Shown: positions 1 to 8,553 of the stretch, one piece after another
Numbering within the stretch: position 1 is the first letter of the stretch
How the letters are laid out: each line of letters starts with the position of its first letter
From: Arcicella rosea
Lineage (GTDB): Bacteria; Bacteroidota; Bacteroidia; Cytophagales; Spirosomataceae
Assembly: GCF_040543805.1 (NCBI RefSeq)
Contig: NZ_JBEUMS010000007.1
Coordinates: forward strand, 62,001 to 126,000
Direction of reading: 5' to 3'
Length of the DNA: 64,000 bases
The notes under the pieces: model-generated
Database searches by the model: none
The model's input: only the letters and a program-made list of their open reading frames with translations
Told to the model about the DNA's origin: nothing
Translations under genes and position numbers: made by a program

Positions 1-21
1 AAGAGCTAAAAGCCAAGTAAG

Positions 22-378
22 CTATCCACCAATTATCCTCTTACGATGTTCAATACCCCAATCGGCAATTACATCTGTCACTTGTCTTAATGTTGCACCG
101 TATTCTGTAATTTCATATTCAACAGTAATTGGTTGAGTATTTTGTACTGTCCTTGTAATCAGTTGATTCATCTCCAAATCTTTCAATTCTCTACTTAGTA
201 CTTTCCCCGAAATTCCATTGATTTCTTTTAATAAATCAGTATATCTTCTTTTCTGATAACACAAACAAGCGATAATAGATACCTTCCATTTTCCGCTTAA
301 TATATCCATCACATCGTGTATTGCCATAATAGTTTTGGCACATTCTTTCTTGGTGGTTTTTCCTGTAATTTCCATCAT
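22..378 (-). CDS. HxlR-family winged-helix transcriptional regulator
   Basis: A 118-residue protein of the usual HxlR size. It has the family pattern: a central helix-turn-helix (about residues 22-70, with 'GKWKVSIIACL' and 'LSRELKDLE') followed by the wing ('VEYEITEYG'). Members are dimeric DNA-binding proteins, often sensing electrophiles or aldehydes and controlling a divergent oxidoreductase. Here the divergent neighbour is a nitroreductase, and the 104-bp spacer contains a GTTAC/GTAAC inverted repeat, so repression of the nitroreductase and of itself is a reasonable inference. Two adjacent ATGs (378 and 375) could start it. There is no cysteine in the typical N-terminal HypR-like position: the visible cysteines are at residues 13, 39 and 41. 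The inducer is unknown. Confidence 0.9.
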   Translation of the reverse strand: MMEITGKTTKKECAKTIMAIHDVMDILSGKWKVSIIACLCYQKRRYTDLLKEINGISGKVLSRELKDLEMNQLITRTVQNTQPITVEYEITEYGATLRQVTDVIADWGIEHRKRIIGG

Positions 379-387
379 TTGTCATTT

Positions 388-427
388 AGTTACTTTTTTG
401 TCACGTTACTTTTGGTAACAAAGTTAC
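388..427. promoter_or_regulatory. Candidate HxlR operator/promoter region
   Basis: The divergent spacer holds an inverted repeat GTTAC-N5-GTAAC at 405-419, with further GTTAC words at 389 and 423. The repeated, dyad-symmetric word between a regulator and its divergent target is what an HxlR dimer site would look like. Its use is inferred. Confidence 0.45.
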
Positions 428-482
428 AAATGTTCATGTTGTAGATTAAGTAATACAACATAAATTTTAAGGAAAAACCAAA

Positions 483-1115
483 ATGGAATTATTAAAAGCT
501 TTAGAGTGGCGTTATGCAACGAAGAAAATGAACGGGAATGTTGTTCCTCAAGAAAAAGTAGATTATATCATTGAAGCTGCAAGGTTAGCGCCATCTTCAT
601 CTGGATTACAACCTTACGAAATCTTTGTGATTAGTGATAAAGCACTGTTAGAAAAAATACAAGCAATTGCTTGGAATCAAAGTCAAGTTACTGATGCTTC
701 ACATCTATTGGTTTTTGCTGCTTGGGATGGTTACTCATTAGAGAAAATCGAAAAAGTATTTGCCAAAACTTTAGCAGAAAGAGGATTACCTGCTGATAGA
801 ATGGATGAGTATAAGCAAAGACTTTGGGGTATGTATGAGCCACTTGGTAAAGAATGGCACGCTACTCATGCAGCAAAACAAGCTTATATTGCATTTGGTT
901 TGGCAATTGCAGCAGCGGCAGAGCAGAAAGTAGATACTACGCCAATGGAAGGATTTGTTCCTGCGGAATTAGATAAATTATTGGGTTTAGAAGCATTAGG
1001 GTTGAAAAGTGTAGTGATTTTACCATTAGGCTATCGTGACGAAGCTCAAGACTGGTTAGTAAATCTTAAAAAAGTAAGAACACCGAAAGAAGCTTTTGTG
1101 ACTGAGATTAAATAA
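483..1115 (+). CDS. Nitroreductase-family NAD(P)H-dependent oxidoreductase
   Basis: The 210-residue product has the nitroreductase fold signature. The N-terminal 'WRYATKKMNG' is typical of NfsB-like enzymes, followed by the FMN-binding 'APSSSGLQPYEIFVI' (about 36-50) and a C-terminal 'VVILPLGYRDEAQDW' (about 176-190). Family members are homodimeric flavoproteins that reduce nitroaromatics, quinones or similar electrophiles with NAD(P)H; the physiological substrate here cannot be read from sequence. The gene is divergent from an HxlR regulator and ends in a strong hairpin at 1133, so it appears to be a one-gene unit controlled from the shared spacer. Confidence 0.92.
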   Translation: MELLKALEWRYATKKMNGNVVPQEKVDYIIEAARLAPSSSGLQPYEIFVISDKALLEKIQAIAWNQSQVTDASHLLVFAAWDGYSLEKIEKVFAKTLAERGLPADRMDEYKQRLWGMYEPLGKEWHATHAAKQAYIAFGLAIAAAAEQKVDTTPMEGFVPAELDKLLGLEALGLKSVVILPLGYRDEAQDWLVNLKKVRTPKEAFVTEIK

Positions 1116-1132
1116 GTGATGGATTGATATTT

Positions 1133-1171
1133 AGCTTTGTCAACTTTCAAAAGTTGACAAAGCTTTTTTTT
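1133..1171 (+). terminator. Rho-independent terminator after the nitroreductase
   Basis: A near-perfect inverted repeat (AGCTTTGTCAACTTT / AAAGTTGACAAAGCT) is followed by a run of T. Confidence 0.85.
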
Positions 1172-1181
1172 GCAATTTTTT

Positions 1182-1333
1182 AATCCCGAAGGGATGTCAG
1201 AATTATAGCGAAGAGCATAATATTATTCCCAAAACCCTGAAAGGGTGATACAGGGCTAACCCATTGTATCACCCTTTCAGGGTTTTTGTTTTTGCATTTT
1301 CCTATTCTATAATCCTTTCATCCCTTCGGGATT
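1182..1333 (+). repeat. REPIN-like nested palindrome, copy 1
   Basis: The outer arms begin with AATCCCGAAGGGATG and end with its complement CATCCCTTCGGGATT. They enclose a second strong palindrome built on AACCCTGAAAGGGTGATAC / GTATCACCCTTTCAGGGTT. Each outer arm contains its own small CCCGAAGGG palindrome, so the whole unit is an inverted pair of REP-like words. No transposase gene is nearby. Three related copies follow to 2166 and two more lie at 19.2-19.6 kb. Positions 1116-2303 contain no convincing gene. Confidence 0.8.
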
Positions 1334-1444
1334 TTGATTTTACTTTTAGGATTGTTTCAATCAATAAAACATTTACACTTCAGAGTCTTTTCGTTTATTC
1401 TGGGAAATAGATTCATTTCCAATAGGATATTAAAGAAAGTATAT

Positions 1445-1596
1445 AATCCCGAAGGGATGTAAGGATTATAGCCAAGAGAGTGATATTATTCCCAAAACCC
1501 TGAAAGGGTGATACAAGGCTAACCCATTGTATCACCCTTTCAGGGTTTTTGTTTTTACATTTTCCTATTCTATAATCCTTTCATCCCTTCGGGATT
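1445..1596 (+). repeat. REPIN-like nested palindrome, copy 2
   Basis: The same unit as at 1182 in the same orientation, with only scattered substitutions. The conserved tail (an ACTTTTAGGATTGTTTCAA word, an AGAGTCTTTTCG word and ATAGATTCATTT) also continues downstream, so the duplicated unit is about 260 bp rather than only the palindrome. Confidence 0.8.
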
Positions 1597-1723
1597 TTGA
1601 TATTACTTTTAGGATTGTTTCAATTGATAAAACATTAACTCTTTAGAGTCTTTTCGTTTGGTTTGGAAATAGATTCATTTTCAATAGGTGGGTTTTAACC
1701 CAATCTTAATTAAAGAAAGAATC

Positions 1724-1808
1724 CAATCCCGAAGGGATGAAATATTTATAGCCATAAAAAAACACAAGAACTATTCGACCCTGTAGGGGTCATATAAATT
1801 GATGGTTT
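1724..1808 (+). repeat. REPIN-like element, truncated/diverged copy 3
   Basis: It starts with the same AATCCCGAAGGGATGA word and TTATAGCCA but then diverges to a different small palindrome (GACCCTGTAGGGGTC). It lacks the closing arm. Confidence 0.6.
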
Positions 1809-1877
1809 ATTTGTTGAAAGTGTTTTATTTCTTCTCTGCTTTTTCCTTTAAAAACAATAACTACCCTCTGACAGACC

Positions 1878-1909
1878 TTACTTTTCTTGTCTTGATACAA
1901 GAAAAGTAA
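1878..1909. repeat. Perfect 13-bp inverted repeat
   Basis: TTACTTTTCTTGT and its exact complement flank a 6-base loop, followed by CAAAAGAAAA. Similar hairpins are scattered between genes in Bacteroidetes. It has a terminator-like shape but no obvious gene to terminate. Confidence 0.6.
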
Positions 1910-2010
1910 CAAAAGAAAATCAAGAAATTCTAAACTCGCTTCGCTCAAACAGTAGAATTTCGTAAGATTGCTTTCGCATAATGGAATGAGTCATTTTTGA
2001 GAAATCTATT

Positions 2011-2166
2011 AATCCCGAAGGGATGTAAGGATTATAGCAAAGAGAGTGATATTATTATACCCAAAACCCTGAAAGGGTGATACAAGGCTAACCCATTGTA
2101 TCACCCTTTCAGGGTTTTTGTTTTTGCATTTTTCCTATTCTATAATCCTTTCATCCCTTCGGGATT
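2011..2166 (+). repeat. REPIN-like nested palindrome, copy 4
   Basis: A full copy of the unit seen at 1182 and 1445, same orientation, again with the ACTTTTAGGATTG tail. It lies just before the 3' end of the 198-residue membrane-protein gene, so its inner hairpin could terminate that gene's transcript from the other strand. Confidence 0.8.
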
Positions 2167-2303
2167 GTTGATTTTACTTTTAGGATTGTTTCAATCAATA
2201 AAACATTAACTCTTTAGAGTCTTTTCGTTTGGTTTGGGCAATAGATTCATTTTCAATTAAGGTATATAGTAGAATGACTTTACCCAATCTCTTTTTAAAA
2301 GCT

Positions 2304-2900
2304 TTATTTATTTAACACACTTAAACTTAAACCAATGGTTATAAAGAGTGATATAAGTACCCAAAACACCCCATCAAAATTATCTATTAGATATTTTTTA
2401 AAACTTTTCTTTGGGGCATCAATTGTTATTTCCCCTCTTTTTAATTGTTTGAAGATTCTGTAGAATACTTTAAAATCTAACGCCCCAACACTATTCAATT
2501 TAATTGTTTTACCTCCAGAAAGCTTTATTGTAGTGATAATATCGGTGTAAATATAGGTCTCTTTTAATGAGGAGCTTAAAGCATTTGAAGAAAACCTTTT
2601 ACTTTCTTGACTGATACTTATAATATCTTTAAAATCATATTGTTGAGAAATTGGCAAGAATAAATAGTTGATTTCAAGATTATTAGCTGTTAATTTTAAG
2701 ATTTTTATATTTAGAAAATAATATAGTGAACCTAAAGAAAAACCTAAGAAGATGAGAGGAAAAACGATAAATCCAATATTAATAGTATCGTTAAAAGCCG
2801 AAATTGTTAATATAAAGAGCATCGTAAAAAATATGAATCCCAATAAAGAGAGCGATATAATAAAAAGTTTAGGTTGAGTTTTAAAGATAGTTGTTGTCAT
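2304..2900 (-). CDS. Hypothetical membrane protein with PH-like core
   Basis: A 198-residue protein that I cannot assign to a named family. There are two hydrophobic helices near the N-terminus (about 13-35 and 40-63), a soluble beta-rich middle (about 70-160, with 'LEINYLFLPISQQYDFKDI' and 'TTIKLSGGKTIKLNSVG') and a C-terminal membrane helix (about 175-195). The arrangement of two helices plus a beta segment that starts right after the membrane resembles bacterial PH-domain (bPH2-like) membrane proteins, but this is shape only. It stands alone, surrounded by repeats, with no operon partner. Confidence 0.65.
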   Translation of the reverse strand: MTTTIFKTQPKLFIISLSLLGFIFFTMLFILTISAFNDTINIGFIVFPLIFLGFSLGSLYYFLNIKILKLTANNLEINYLFLPISQQYDFKDIISISQESKRFSSNALSSSLKETYIYTDIITTIKLSGGKTIKLNSVGALDFKVFYRIFKQLKRGEITIDAPKKSFKKYLIDNFDGVFWVLISLFITIGLSLSVLNK

Positions 2901-3236
2901 TCCTGCGATTAAGATAAGGTAATAATATTAAGCAAAATTTGACTAAAAATTGAAAAAAGAATAGCGAATACCAAATCAAGGTGTCTTAAAATAGATTTAC
3001 TAAATCCTGATTTTGCAAAGTCAGCCTACCATATACCCAATAAAATTTTCCTGAGCAAAGTTGTATTTTTTTAAAATTTCTTTATTAATTTTAATTACCT
3101 AACATTTAAAATCAACAGTCTGTTGTTCAGGCTGATACACCACTGATATAAGTTCAACAACTTATTAATTGCTTGTGCTAATGGGCAATTATAAGATATT
3201 TACTCAATAGTTTTTTCAAACCTAAACAATATAATC
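2901..3236. other. Intergenic stretch, no gene seen
   Basis: A 336-bp AT-rich spacer between divergent genes. It contains a small CAACAG/CTGTTG hairpin near 3113 and presumably the promoters of both neighbours. I see no ORF or RNA gene. Confidence 0.5.
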
Positions 3237-3971
3237 ATGTCAACACTACAAGACACAGGCAATGCTGTTAACATTGCAAATTTCCAAAACCTTATTTCTT
3301 ATTGTTCTAATTTTGGGGAGGCGTATAATCCTTCCAGAGATGCTTTGAAGCTTGGTCAATTGCAAGCTTTATTGGCGGAGGCTAAAAGTATCATGCTTGT
3401 TATTCATGATTTAACTACCGAACATGATGATGCGGTGAATCACCGAAAGAAATTGTTTGCTGATTTACGTCCTTTAAGTACCAAAGTTTGTGGGGCTTTT
3501 TCGATTTGTGGTGTGGAGGATGCCGTTGTTGAAGATGCAAAGGGGATTAATCGTAAAATTCAAGGTCAAAGAGCTTCGGCAAAGCCTGAGCCTGTTATGG
3601 TAGATGGTGTATTAACTACGCCCAAAACGAATTCTTCTTCGCAACAGAGTTTTGATTATATGATAGAGCATTTGAACGCATTAATTTCTTTGGTGTCTTT
3701 TCATTCAGCGTATAATCCTAACGAAACTGATTTAAAAGTGACTACATTAAAAGCTTTGGCGACTGATTTGAACAATGCCAACAATGCAGTGATTAATAGT
3801 CATACGCCTTTAGACATTGCACGTGGTAATAGAAATACTTTGTTGTATGCCCCTAAGACTGGTTTAGTGGATATTGCTTTGGATGTTAAGACTTATATCA
3901 AAGTGACTTTTGGAACAGGAAGTATGGAGTATGGAAAGGTTAAAGGGATTCTTTTTAAACGAATTGTATAA
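3237..3971 (+). CDS. Hypothetical protein with two internal repeats
   Basis: A 244-residue soluble protein without signal peptide or membrane segment; family not recognised. It is built of two similar halves. 'YNPSRDALKLGQLQALLAEA' near residue 31 is matched by 'YNPNETDLKVTTLKALATDL' near 160, each preceded by an FxxLI-SxxxNFG / LNALISLVSFHSA helix and followed by a helical segment with 'NHRKKLF' or 'RGNRNTLLY'. The all-helical duplicated pattern suggests an internal gene duplication making a pseudo-symmetric helical bundle. It has its own strong terminator and no operon partner, so context gives no functional clue. Confidence 0.75.
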   Translation: MSTLQDTGNAVNIANFQNLISYCSNFGEAYNPSRDALKLGQLQALLAEAKSIMLVIHDLTTEHDDAVNHRKKLFADLRPLSTKVCGAFSICGVEDAVVEDAKGINRKIQGQRASAKPEPVMVDGVLTTPKTNSSSQQSFDYMIEHLNALISLVSFHSAYNPNETDLKVTTLKALATDLNNANNAVINSHTPLDIARGNRNTLLYAPKTGLVDIALDVKTYIKVTFGTGSMEYGKVKGILFKRIV

Positions 3972-3991
3972 CATACTATTAGCTTTATAAA

Positions 3992-4034
3992 AATAGCCAA
4001 TGCCATGATACTTGTTACATGACATTGGCTATTT
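3992..4034 (+). terminator. Long inverted repeat downstream of the two-repeat hypothetical gene
   Basis: AATAGCCAATG-CATG and CATG-CATTGGCTATT pair across a 10-base loop with one mismatch on each side. It is placed 20 bp after the stop codon, as expected for a terminator, though the T-tract is weak. Confidence 0.65.
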
Positions 4035-4046
4035 ATATATATACCG

Positions 4047-4360
4047 TTTTGCATTTATACTATTTGCTCCTGCATTGACGGAATAAGCGACTGCTTTGAT
4101 ACTATTAGCTCCTGCATTGACGGGATGAGCGACTGCATTTATACTATTAGCTCCTGCACTGACGGGATAAGCGACTGCATTTATACTATTAGCTCCTGCA
4201 CTGACGGGATAAGCGACTGCATTTATACTATTAACTCCTGCACTGACGGGATAAGCGACTGCATTTATAGTATTAGCTCCTGCATTGACGGGATGAGCGA
4301 CTGCATTAATACTATTAGCTCCTGCACTGACGGGATAGACAACTGCATTGATGTTATCAG
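4047..4360. repeat. 42-bp tandem repeat (minisatellite), about 7 units
   Basis: The unit contains the words CTCCTGCACTGACGGG, ATAAGCGACTGC and ATTTATACTATTAG and repeats every 42 bp with few substitutions. Because 42 is a multiple of three and the unit lacks stops in several frames, it stays open on both strands. The + strand gives a 14-residue repeat ISDCIYTISSCTDG starting at an ATG at 4125. The - strand gives AYPVSAGANSINAV, open from about 4370 to a TAG near 4014 but without an ATG. Neither frame has a convincing ribosome-binding site, so I do not call a gene. Confidence 0.85.
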
Positions 4361-4366
4361 CCGTAT

Positions 4367-4408
4367 AACCTCATCCCCCAGCCCCTTCTCCTGTAGAGAA
4401 GGGGAGCT
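4367..4408 (+). repeat. CCTCATCCCCCAGCCCC-type hairpin repeat, copy A
   Basis: A GC-rich hairpin (CCCCTTCTCC / GGAGAAGGGG-like) in an AT-rich setting. An inverted relative lies at 4511-4557. The same kind of sequence is known as a widespread intergenic repeat in many bacteria. Confidence 0.6.
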
Positions 4409-4510
4409 GTTTGTTGGGTTTAGTAATTGATTGTCAAATACTTAATTTATTGTTTGTGAAACTATATCTTTTTAGAAAAAGATTAGATGCTAACGGATAA
4501 ATATTAGACA

Positions 4511-4557
4511 AAAAAAGCCCCCTCTCGACAGGAGAGGGGGTTGGGGGTGAGGTTTTT
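4511..4557 (-). repeat. CCCCCTCTC hairpin repeat, copy B (inverted)
   Basis: GCCCCCTCTCGACAGGAGAG is followed by a GGGGGTTGGGGGTGAGG tail. It is the inverted relative of the element at 4367 and sits about 65 bp beyond the hppA stop codon, where it can also act as a terminator for hppA. Confidence 0.6.
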
Positions 4558-4622
4558 AGCCTATTATATGAGCCATTACTCAAAATAATAATTACATATA
4601 ATTTAAAACAAATAAAAAAAAT

Positions 4623-6848
4623 CTATTCAACACGCTTCGTAACCACTGTAATCTTCGCATCAACAGGAATATTCTTAATCGTTTTTACAATTGGGATAAT
4701 CTGTTTTTCTAGTTTTGCCCCAACATCGGTTGTATGAACCGCAATGTATGGTGCAATTACTAATGAAACGATAGACATTAGCTTTATCAAGATATTCATT
4801 GATGGTCCAGAAGTATCTTTGAATGGGTCGCCAACAGTATCACCCGTTACAGAAGCTTTATGTGGTTCTGATTTTTTGTAATACATTTCACCACCAATTA
4901 AAACACCTTTCTCGAATGACTTTTTAGCGTTATCCCAAGCACCACCAGCGTTCGACTGGAAAATACCCATCAAAACACCCGAAACAGTAACACCTGCTAA
5001 TAAACCACCCAGTACTTCTGGTCCCATTGTGAAGCCAACGATAACTGGAGTGATTAATGCAATAGCACCCGGTAAAATCATTTGTCTGATAGATGCTTCG
5101 GTAGAAATAGCAACGCATTTTTCATATTCTGGTTCAGCCTTGTACTCCATAATACCCGGAATTTCACGGAACTGACGACGAACTTCATTCACCATTTCCA
5201 TCGCTGCTTTTCCAACAGCCGAAATACATAAGGCACTAAAGATAAATGGAATCATACCACCGACAAACAAACCTGCTAATACATCTGCTTTATAAATATC
5301 AATGGCTTTAATGCCTGCAATACCCACAAAAGCGGCAAACAATGCCAATGAAGTAAGAGCCGCAGAGGCAATTGCAAAACCTTTACCCGTTGCCGCAGTA
5401 GTATTACCCACAGCATCTAAATTATCAGTACGTTCACGCACTTCTGGAGGCAATTGCGACATTTCGGCAATACCTCCCGCATTATCAGCAATAGGTCCAA
5501 AAGCATCAATAGCCAATTGCATAGCCGTTGTAGCCATCATCCCAGCGGCAGCAATTGATACTCCGTAAAGTCCTGCGAATTTATAAGAAAGAATAATCCC
5601 TGCTGCTAAGACTAAAATTGGCAATACTGTTGATTCCATCCCAACTGCTAAACCACCAATGATGTTGGTAGCGTGTCCAGTTCCAGATTTTTCGATGATA
5701 GACAAAACAGGACGTTTGCCCATAGCAGTATAATATTCAGTAATCATCGACATCAATGCACCAACTACTAAGCCAACCACAATAGCTAAGAATACACCAT
5801 TAGCAGTAAATTCAAAGCCACGAAGATTTAAGTTTTCAGGTAAGATATTTTTTACCAAGAAATAGGAAGTAATAAACGTAATGATAATAGAAACCCAGTT
5901 ACCCAAGTTTAAAGCATTTTGAACAGAAGAAGTTTCACTTTTAATCTTCACAAAGAAAGTAGAAACCAAAGAAGCCAGTAAACCAACGCCCGCAATAAGC
6001 ATCGGTAATAAAACAGGAGAGAAGCCTCCGTAATTATCACTTACTTCAATTTCTTGTCCGAGTACCATTGTTGCTAAAATCGTTGCCACATACGAACCAA
6101 ATAAATCGGCACCCATACCAGCCACGTCACCTACGTTATCACCCACGTTGTCGGCGATAGTAGCAGGGTTACGCACATCATCTTCTGGAATTCCAGCTTC
6201 TACTTTACCTACTAAATCTGCACCAACATCGGCTGCTTTGGTATAAATACCGCCACCTACTCTTGCAAAAAGTGCAATAGATTCAGCACCCAAAGAGAAA
6301 CCTGCAAGAACTTCGATTGCAGTTTTCATTTCATCAGAAGTAAGTGCTTGACCCTGTGCGAAGATATTATAAAAGGCAATAAATAAACCTCCAAGCCCTA
6401 AAATAGCTAAACCAGCCACGCCCATACCCATAACAGAACCACCAGTAAAGGAAACATCAAGTGCTTTAGAAAGCGAAGTACGAGCTGCTTCAGCAGTACG
6501 AACGTTTGCTTTGGTAGCAATTTTCATTCCTATGTAACCAGCCGTTGCCGATAATAATGCACCAATTAAAAATGATACTGCAATTAATGGAGAAGAATGA
6601 ATAGGGTGTTCTGGTGTGCCTGTATCTGAGCCCAACCAGAATAATAATAAGGCAGTTGGGATGGCAAAGTATGCTAATACTTTCCATTCAGCTTTTAGGA
6701 ATGCAATGGCACCATCTGCTATGTATCCAGAGAGCTTTTGCATTTCGGCATTTCCTGCAGGTTGTTTAGAAACCCAACTAAAACGCCATGCAGTGTAGAG
6801 TAATCCTACTATTCCGAAGGCAGGTACTAAGTAAATAATGTCATTCAT
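4623..6848 (-). CDS. hppA: Membrane-bound ion-pumping pyrophosphatase
   Basis: A 741-residue protein with about 16 predicted membrane segments, the usual length for M-PPases, which hydrolyse pyrophosphate to pump H+ and/or Na+ across the cytoplasmic membrane. The substrate-site motifs are present: 'DVGADLVGKVE' (about 206-216), 'DNVGDNVGD' (about 233-241) and 'DNAGGIAEM' further on. At about 478-487 the sequence is GNTTAATGKG. K+-independent pumps have Lys after the TT pair (GNTTKATTKG), whereas Ala at this position marks the K+-dependent group, so this enzyme is predicted to need K+ and may move Na+ as well as H+. It is a single gene, divergent from the leucine cluster, with a 307-bp spacer. 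Confidence 0.97.
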   Translation of the reverse strand: MNDIIYLVPAFGIVGLLYTAWRFSWVSKQPAGNAEMQKLSGYIADGAIAFLKAEWKVLAYFAIPTALLLFWLGSDTGTPEHPIHSSPLIAVSFLIGALLSATAGYIGMKIATKANVRTAEAARTSLSKALDVSFTGGSVMGMGVAGLAILGLGGLFIAFYNIFAQGQALTSDEMKTAIEVLAGFSLGAESIALFARVGGGIYTKAADVGADLVGKVEAGIPEDDVRNPATIADNVGDNVGDVAGMGADLFGSYVATILATMVLGQEIEVSDNYGGFSPVLLPMLIAGVGLLASLVSTFFVKIKSETSSVQNALNLGNWVSIIITFITSYFLVKNILPENLNLRGFEFTANGVFLAIVVGLVVGALMSMITEYYTAMGKRPVLSIIEKSGTGHATNIIGGLAVGMESTVLPILVLAAGIILSYKFAGLYGVSIAAAGMMATTAMQLAIDAFGPIADNAGGIAEMSQLPPEVRERTDNLDAVGNTTAATGKGFAIASAALTSLALFAAFVGIAGIKAIDIYKADVLAGLFVGGMIPFIFSALCISAVGKAAMEMVNEVRRQFREIPGIMEYKAEPEYEKCVAISTEASIRQMILPGAIALITPVIVGFTMGPEVLGGLLAGVTVSGVLMGIFQSNAGGAWDNAKKSFEKGVLIGGEMYYKKSEPHKASVTGDTVGDPFKDTSGPSMNILIKLMSIVSLVIAPYIAVHTTDVGAKLEKQIIPIVKTIKNIPVDAKITVVTKRVE

Positions 6849-7155
6849 AATGGTAATTGAAGGGTTTTAGATTAAAATTAATGATTAAAATTCATAGCTA
6901 CTGTTACAAATATACATTTTTAAGTTTCTTATAAAAAAACTATTTCAAGAAAAAATTGGACTATAAATATCAATGTAACAATTAAATAATGCTTAATTCT
7001 AATTAATTTCGGTCTTTGAAAGAATCTAAGATGCTTTTTTACGACCAATAATTAACATTGAACTAAAAACGGCATTTTTTGAACTTAATTCGTTAATACT
7101 TTATCTTCAATTCTTCTCAAATTTGTATCATAGAAATTTAATTATTAAAAACAAT
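6849..7155. other. Divergent promoter region hppA / leuC
   Basis: A 307-bp AT-rich spacer that must contain the promoters of hppA and of the leucine cluster. I see no leader peptide rich in Leu, Val or Ile codons, no T-box-like element and no clear attenuator hairpin, so control of the leu genes is not evident from sequence. Confidence 0.4.
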
Positions 7156-8553
7156 ATGCAACCAACAACATTATTCGACAAAGTATGGGATGCCCACGTT
7201 GTTCGTAAAATCGAAGACGGCCCAGATGTATTCTTCATTGATCGTCATTTTATTCATGAAGTTACTAGTCCTGTTGCTTTCTTAGGCCTTGAAACAAGAG
7301 GTATCGGTGTTATGTATTCAAACCGTACTTTCGCTACTGCTGACCACAATACGCCAACGATTAACCAACATCTTCCAGTGGCGGATCCACTTTCGGCAAA
7401 TCAGTTGAAAGCTTTGGAAACTAACTCTGCGAAATATGGTATTTCTCACTGGGGTTTGAATAATCCTAAAAATGGTATTGTACACGTAGTTGGTCCAGAA
7501 AATGGTATCACACTTCCGGGTATGACAATCGTTTGTGGTGACTCACATACTTCTACGCATGGTGCTTTTGGTGCAATTGCTTTCGGTATTGGTACTTCTG
7601 AAGTTGAAATGGTACTTTCTTCTCAGTGTATTATGCAACCTAAGCCAAAGAAAATGCGTGTAAACGTAAATGGTCCATTGGGCAAAGGTGTTACTCCGAA
7701 AGACGTTACTTTATATATAATTGCGAAATTAACTACAGCAGGTGCTACTGGTTATTTTGTAGAATATGCAGGTGATGTATTTGAAAATATGTCAATGGAA
7801 GGTCGTATGACGGTTTGTAACATGAGTATCGAAATGGGTGCTCGTGGTGGTATGATTGCTCCAGACCAAACTACTTTCAATTATCTTGAAGGTCGTGAAC
7901 AAACACCAAAAGGCGAAGCTTGGGATAAAGCATTAGCTTATTGGAAAACATTGAAAACAGATGCAGATGCAGTATTCGATAAAGAATATACTTTTGATGC
8001 AGCTGATATTGAACCAATGATTACTTATGGTACAAATCCGGGTATGGGTATTGGTATCTCTAAAAATATTCCAACGGCTGAATCTGTAGAAGGCGGAAAA
8101 GCTACTTACGATAAATCATTAAACTACATGGGTTTTGGCGAGCAAGAAAGTATGCTTGGCAAGAAAGTAGATTATGTTTTCATCGGAAGTTGTACAAACG
8201 GACGTATCGAAGATTTCCGTGCTTTTGCTTCTATCGTAAAAGGACGCAAGAAAGCTGATAATGTTACTGCTTGGATTGTTCCAGGTTCGCACATTGTGGA
8301 GGCACAAATCCGTGAAGAAGGTATTTATGATATTCTTACGGAAGCAGGTTTCTTATTACGTCAGCCTGGTTGTTCAGCTTGTTTAGCGATGAATGATGAT
8401 AAAATTCCTGCTGGTAAATATGCAGTAAGTACTTCAAACAGAAACTTTGAAGGACGTCAAGGACCGGGTTCTCGTACATTATTGGCAAGTCCATTAGTTG
8501 CTGCTGCTGCTGCGGTTACTGGGGTTGTTACAGATCCGAGAGAGTTGTTGTAG
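7156..8553 (+). CDS. leuC: 3-isopropylmalate dehydratase large subunit
   Basis: A 465-residue subunit of isopropylmalate isomerase, which converts 2-isopropylmalate to 3-isopropylmalate in leucine synthesis. The ligands of the [4Fe-4S] cluster are visible: Cys346 in SCTNGR and Cys406/Cys409 in GCSACL. 'CGDSHTSTHGAFG' (near 130) and 'SNRNFEGRQG' (near 427) are aconitase-family active-site stretches. I chose the ATG at 7156 rather than an in-frame TTG 33 bp upstream because the protein then begins 'MQPTTLFDKVWDAH' as in other LeuC proteins. It is first gene of the leu cluster; its partner leuD is unusually far away (568 bp) because a four-helix-bundle gene lies between. Confidence 0.98.
   Translation: MQPTTLFDKVWDAHVVRKIEDGPDVFFIDRHFIHEVTSPVAFLGLETRGIGVMYSNRTFATADHNTPTINQHLPVADPLSANQLKALETNSAKYGISHWGLNNPKNGIVHVVGPENGITLPGMTIVCGDSHTSTHGAFGAIAFGIGTSEVEMVLSSQCIMQPKPKKMRVNVNGPLGKGVTPKDVTLYIIAKLTTAGATGYFVEYAGDVFENMSMEGRMTVCNMSIEMGARGGMIAPDQTTFNYLEGREQTPKGEAWDKALAYWKTLKTDADAVFDKEYTFDAADIEPMITYGTNPGMGIGISKNIPTAESVEGGKATYDKSLNYMGFGEQESMLGKKVDYVFIGSCTNGRIEDFRAFASIVKGRKKADNVTAWIVPGSHIVEAQIREEGIYDILTEAGFLLRQPGCSACLAMNDDKIPAGKYAVSTSNRNFEGRQGPGSRTLLASPLVAAAAAVTGVVTDPRELL

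Noticed and set aside
1116..2303. Possible small RNA gene in the repeat zone
   Set aside because: All strong hairpins there belong to the repeated nested palindromes; nothing unique with promoter and terminator is visible.
4047..4360. Regular repeats that could be taken for a CRISPR array
   Set aside because: The 42-bp units abut each other with no unique spacers, and no cas gene is near; it is a minisatellite.
4125..4430. 101-codon + strand ORF through the 42-bp repeat
   Set aside because: The reverse strand is open too, there is no ribosome-binding site, and the frame runs on into the GC-rich hairpin repeat; openness follows from the repeat length being a multiple of three.
5302..5568. 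88-codon + strand ORF inside hppA
   Set aside because: It lies antisense to a highly conserved membrane pyrophosphatase segment; an Ala/Ile/Pro-rich shadow.
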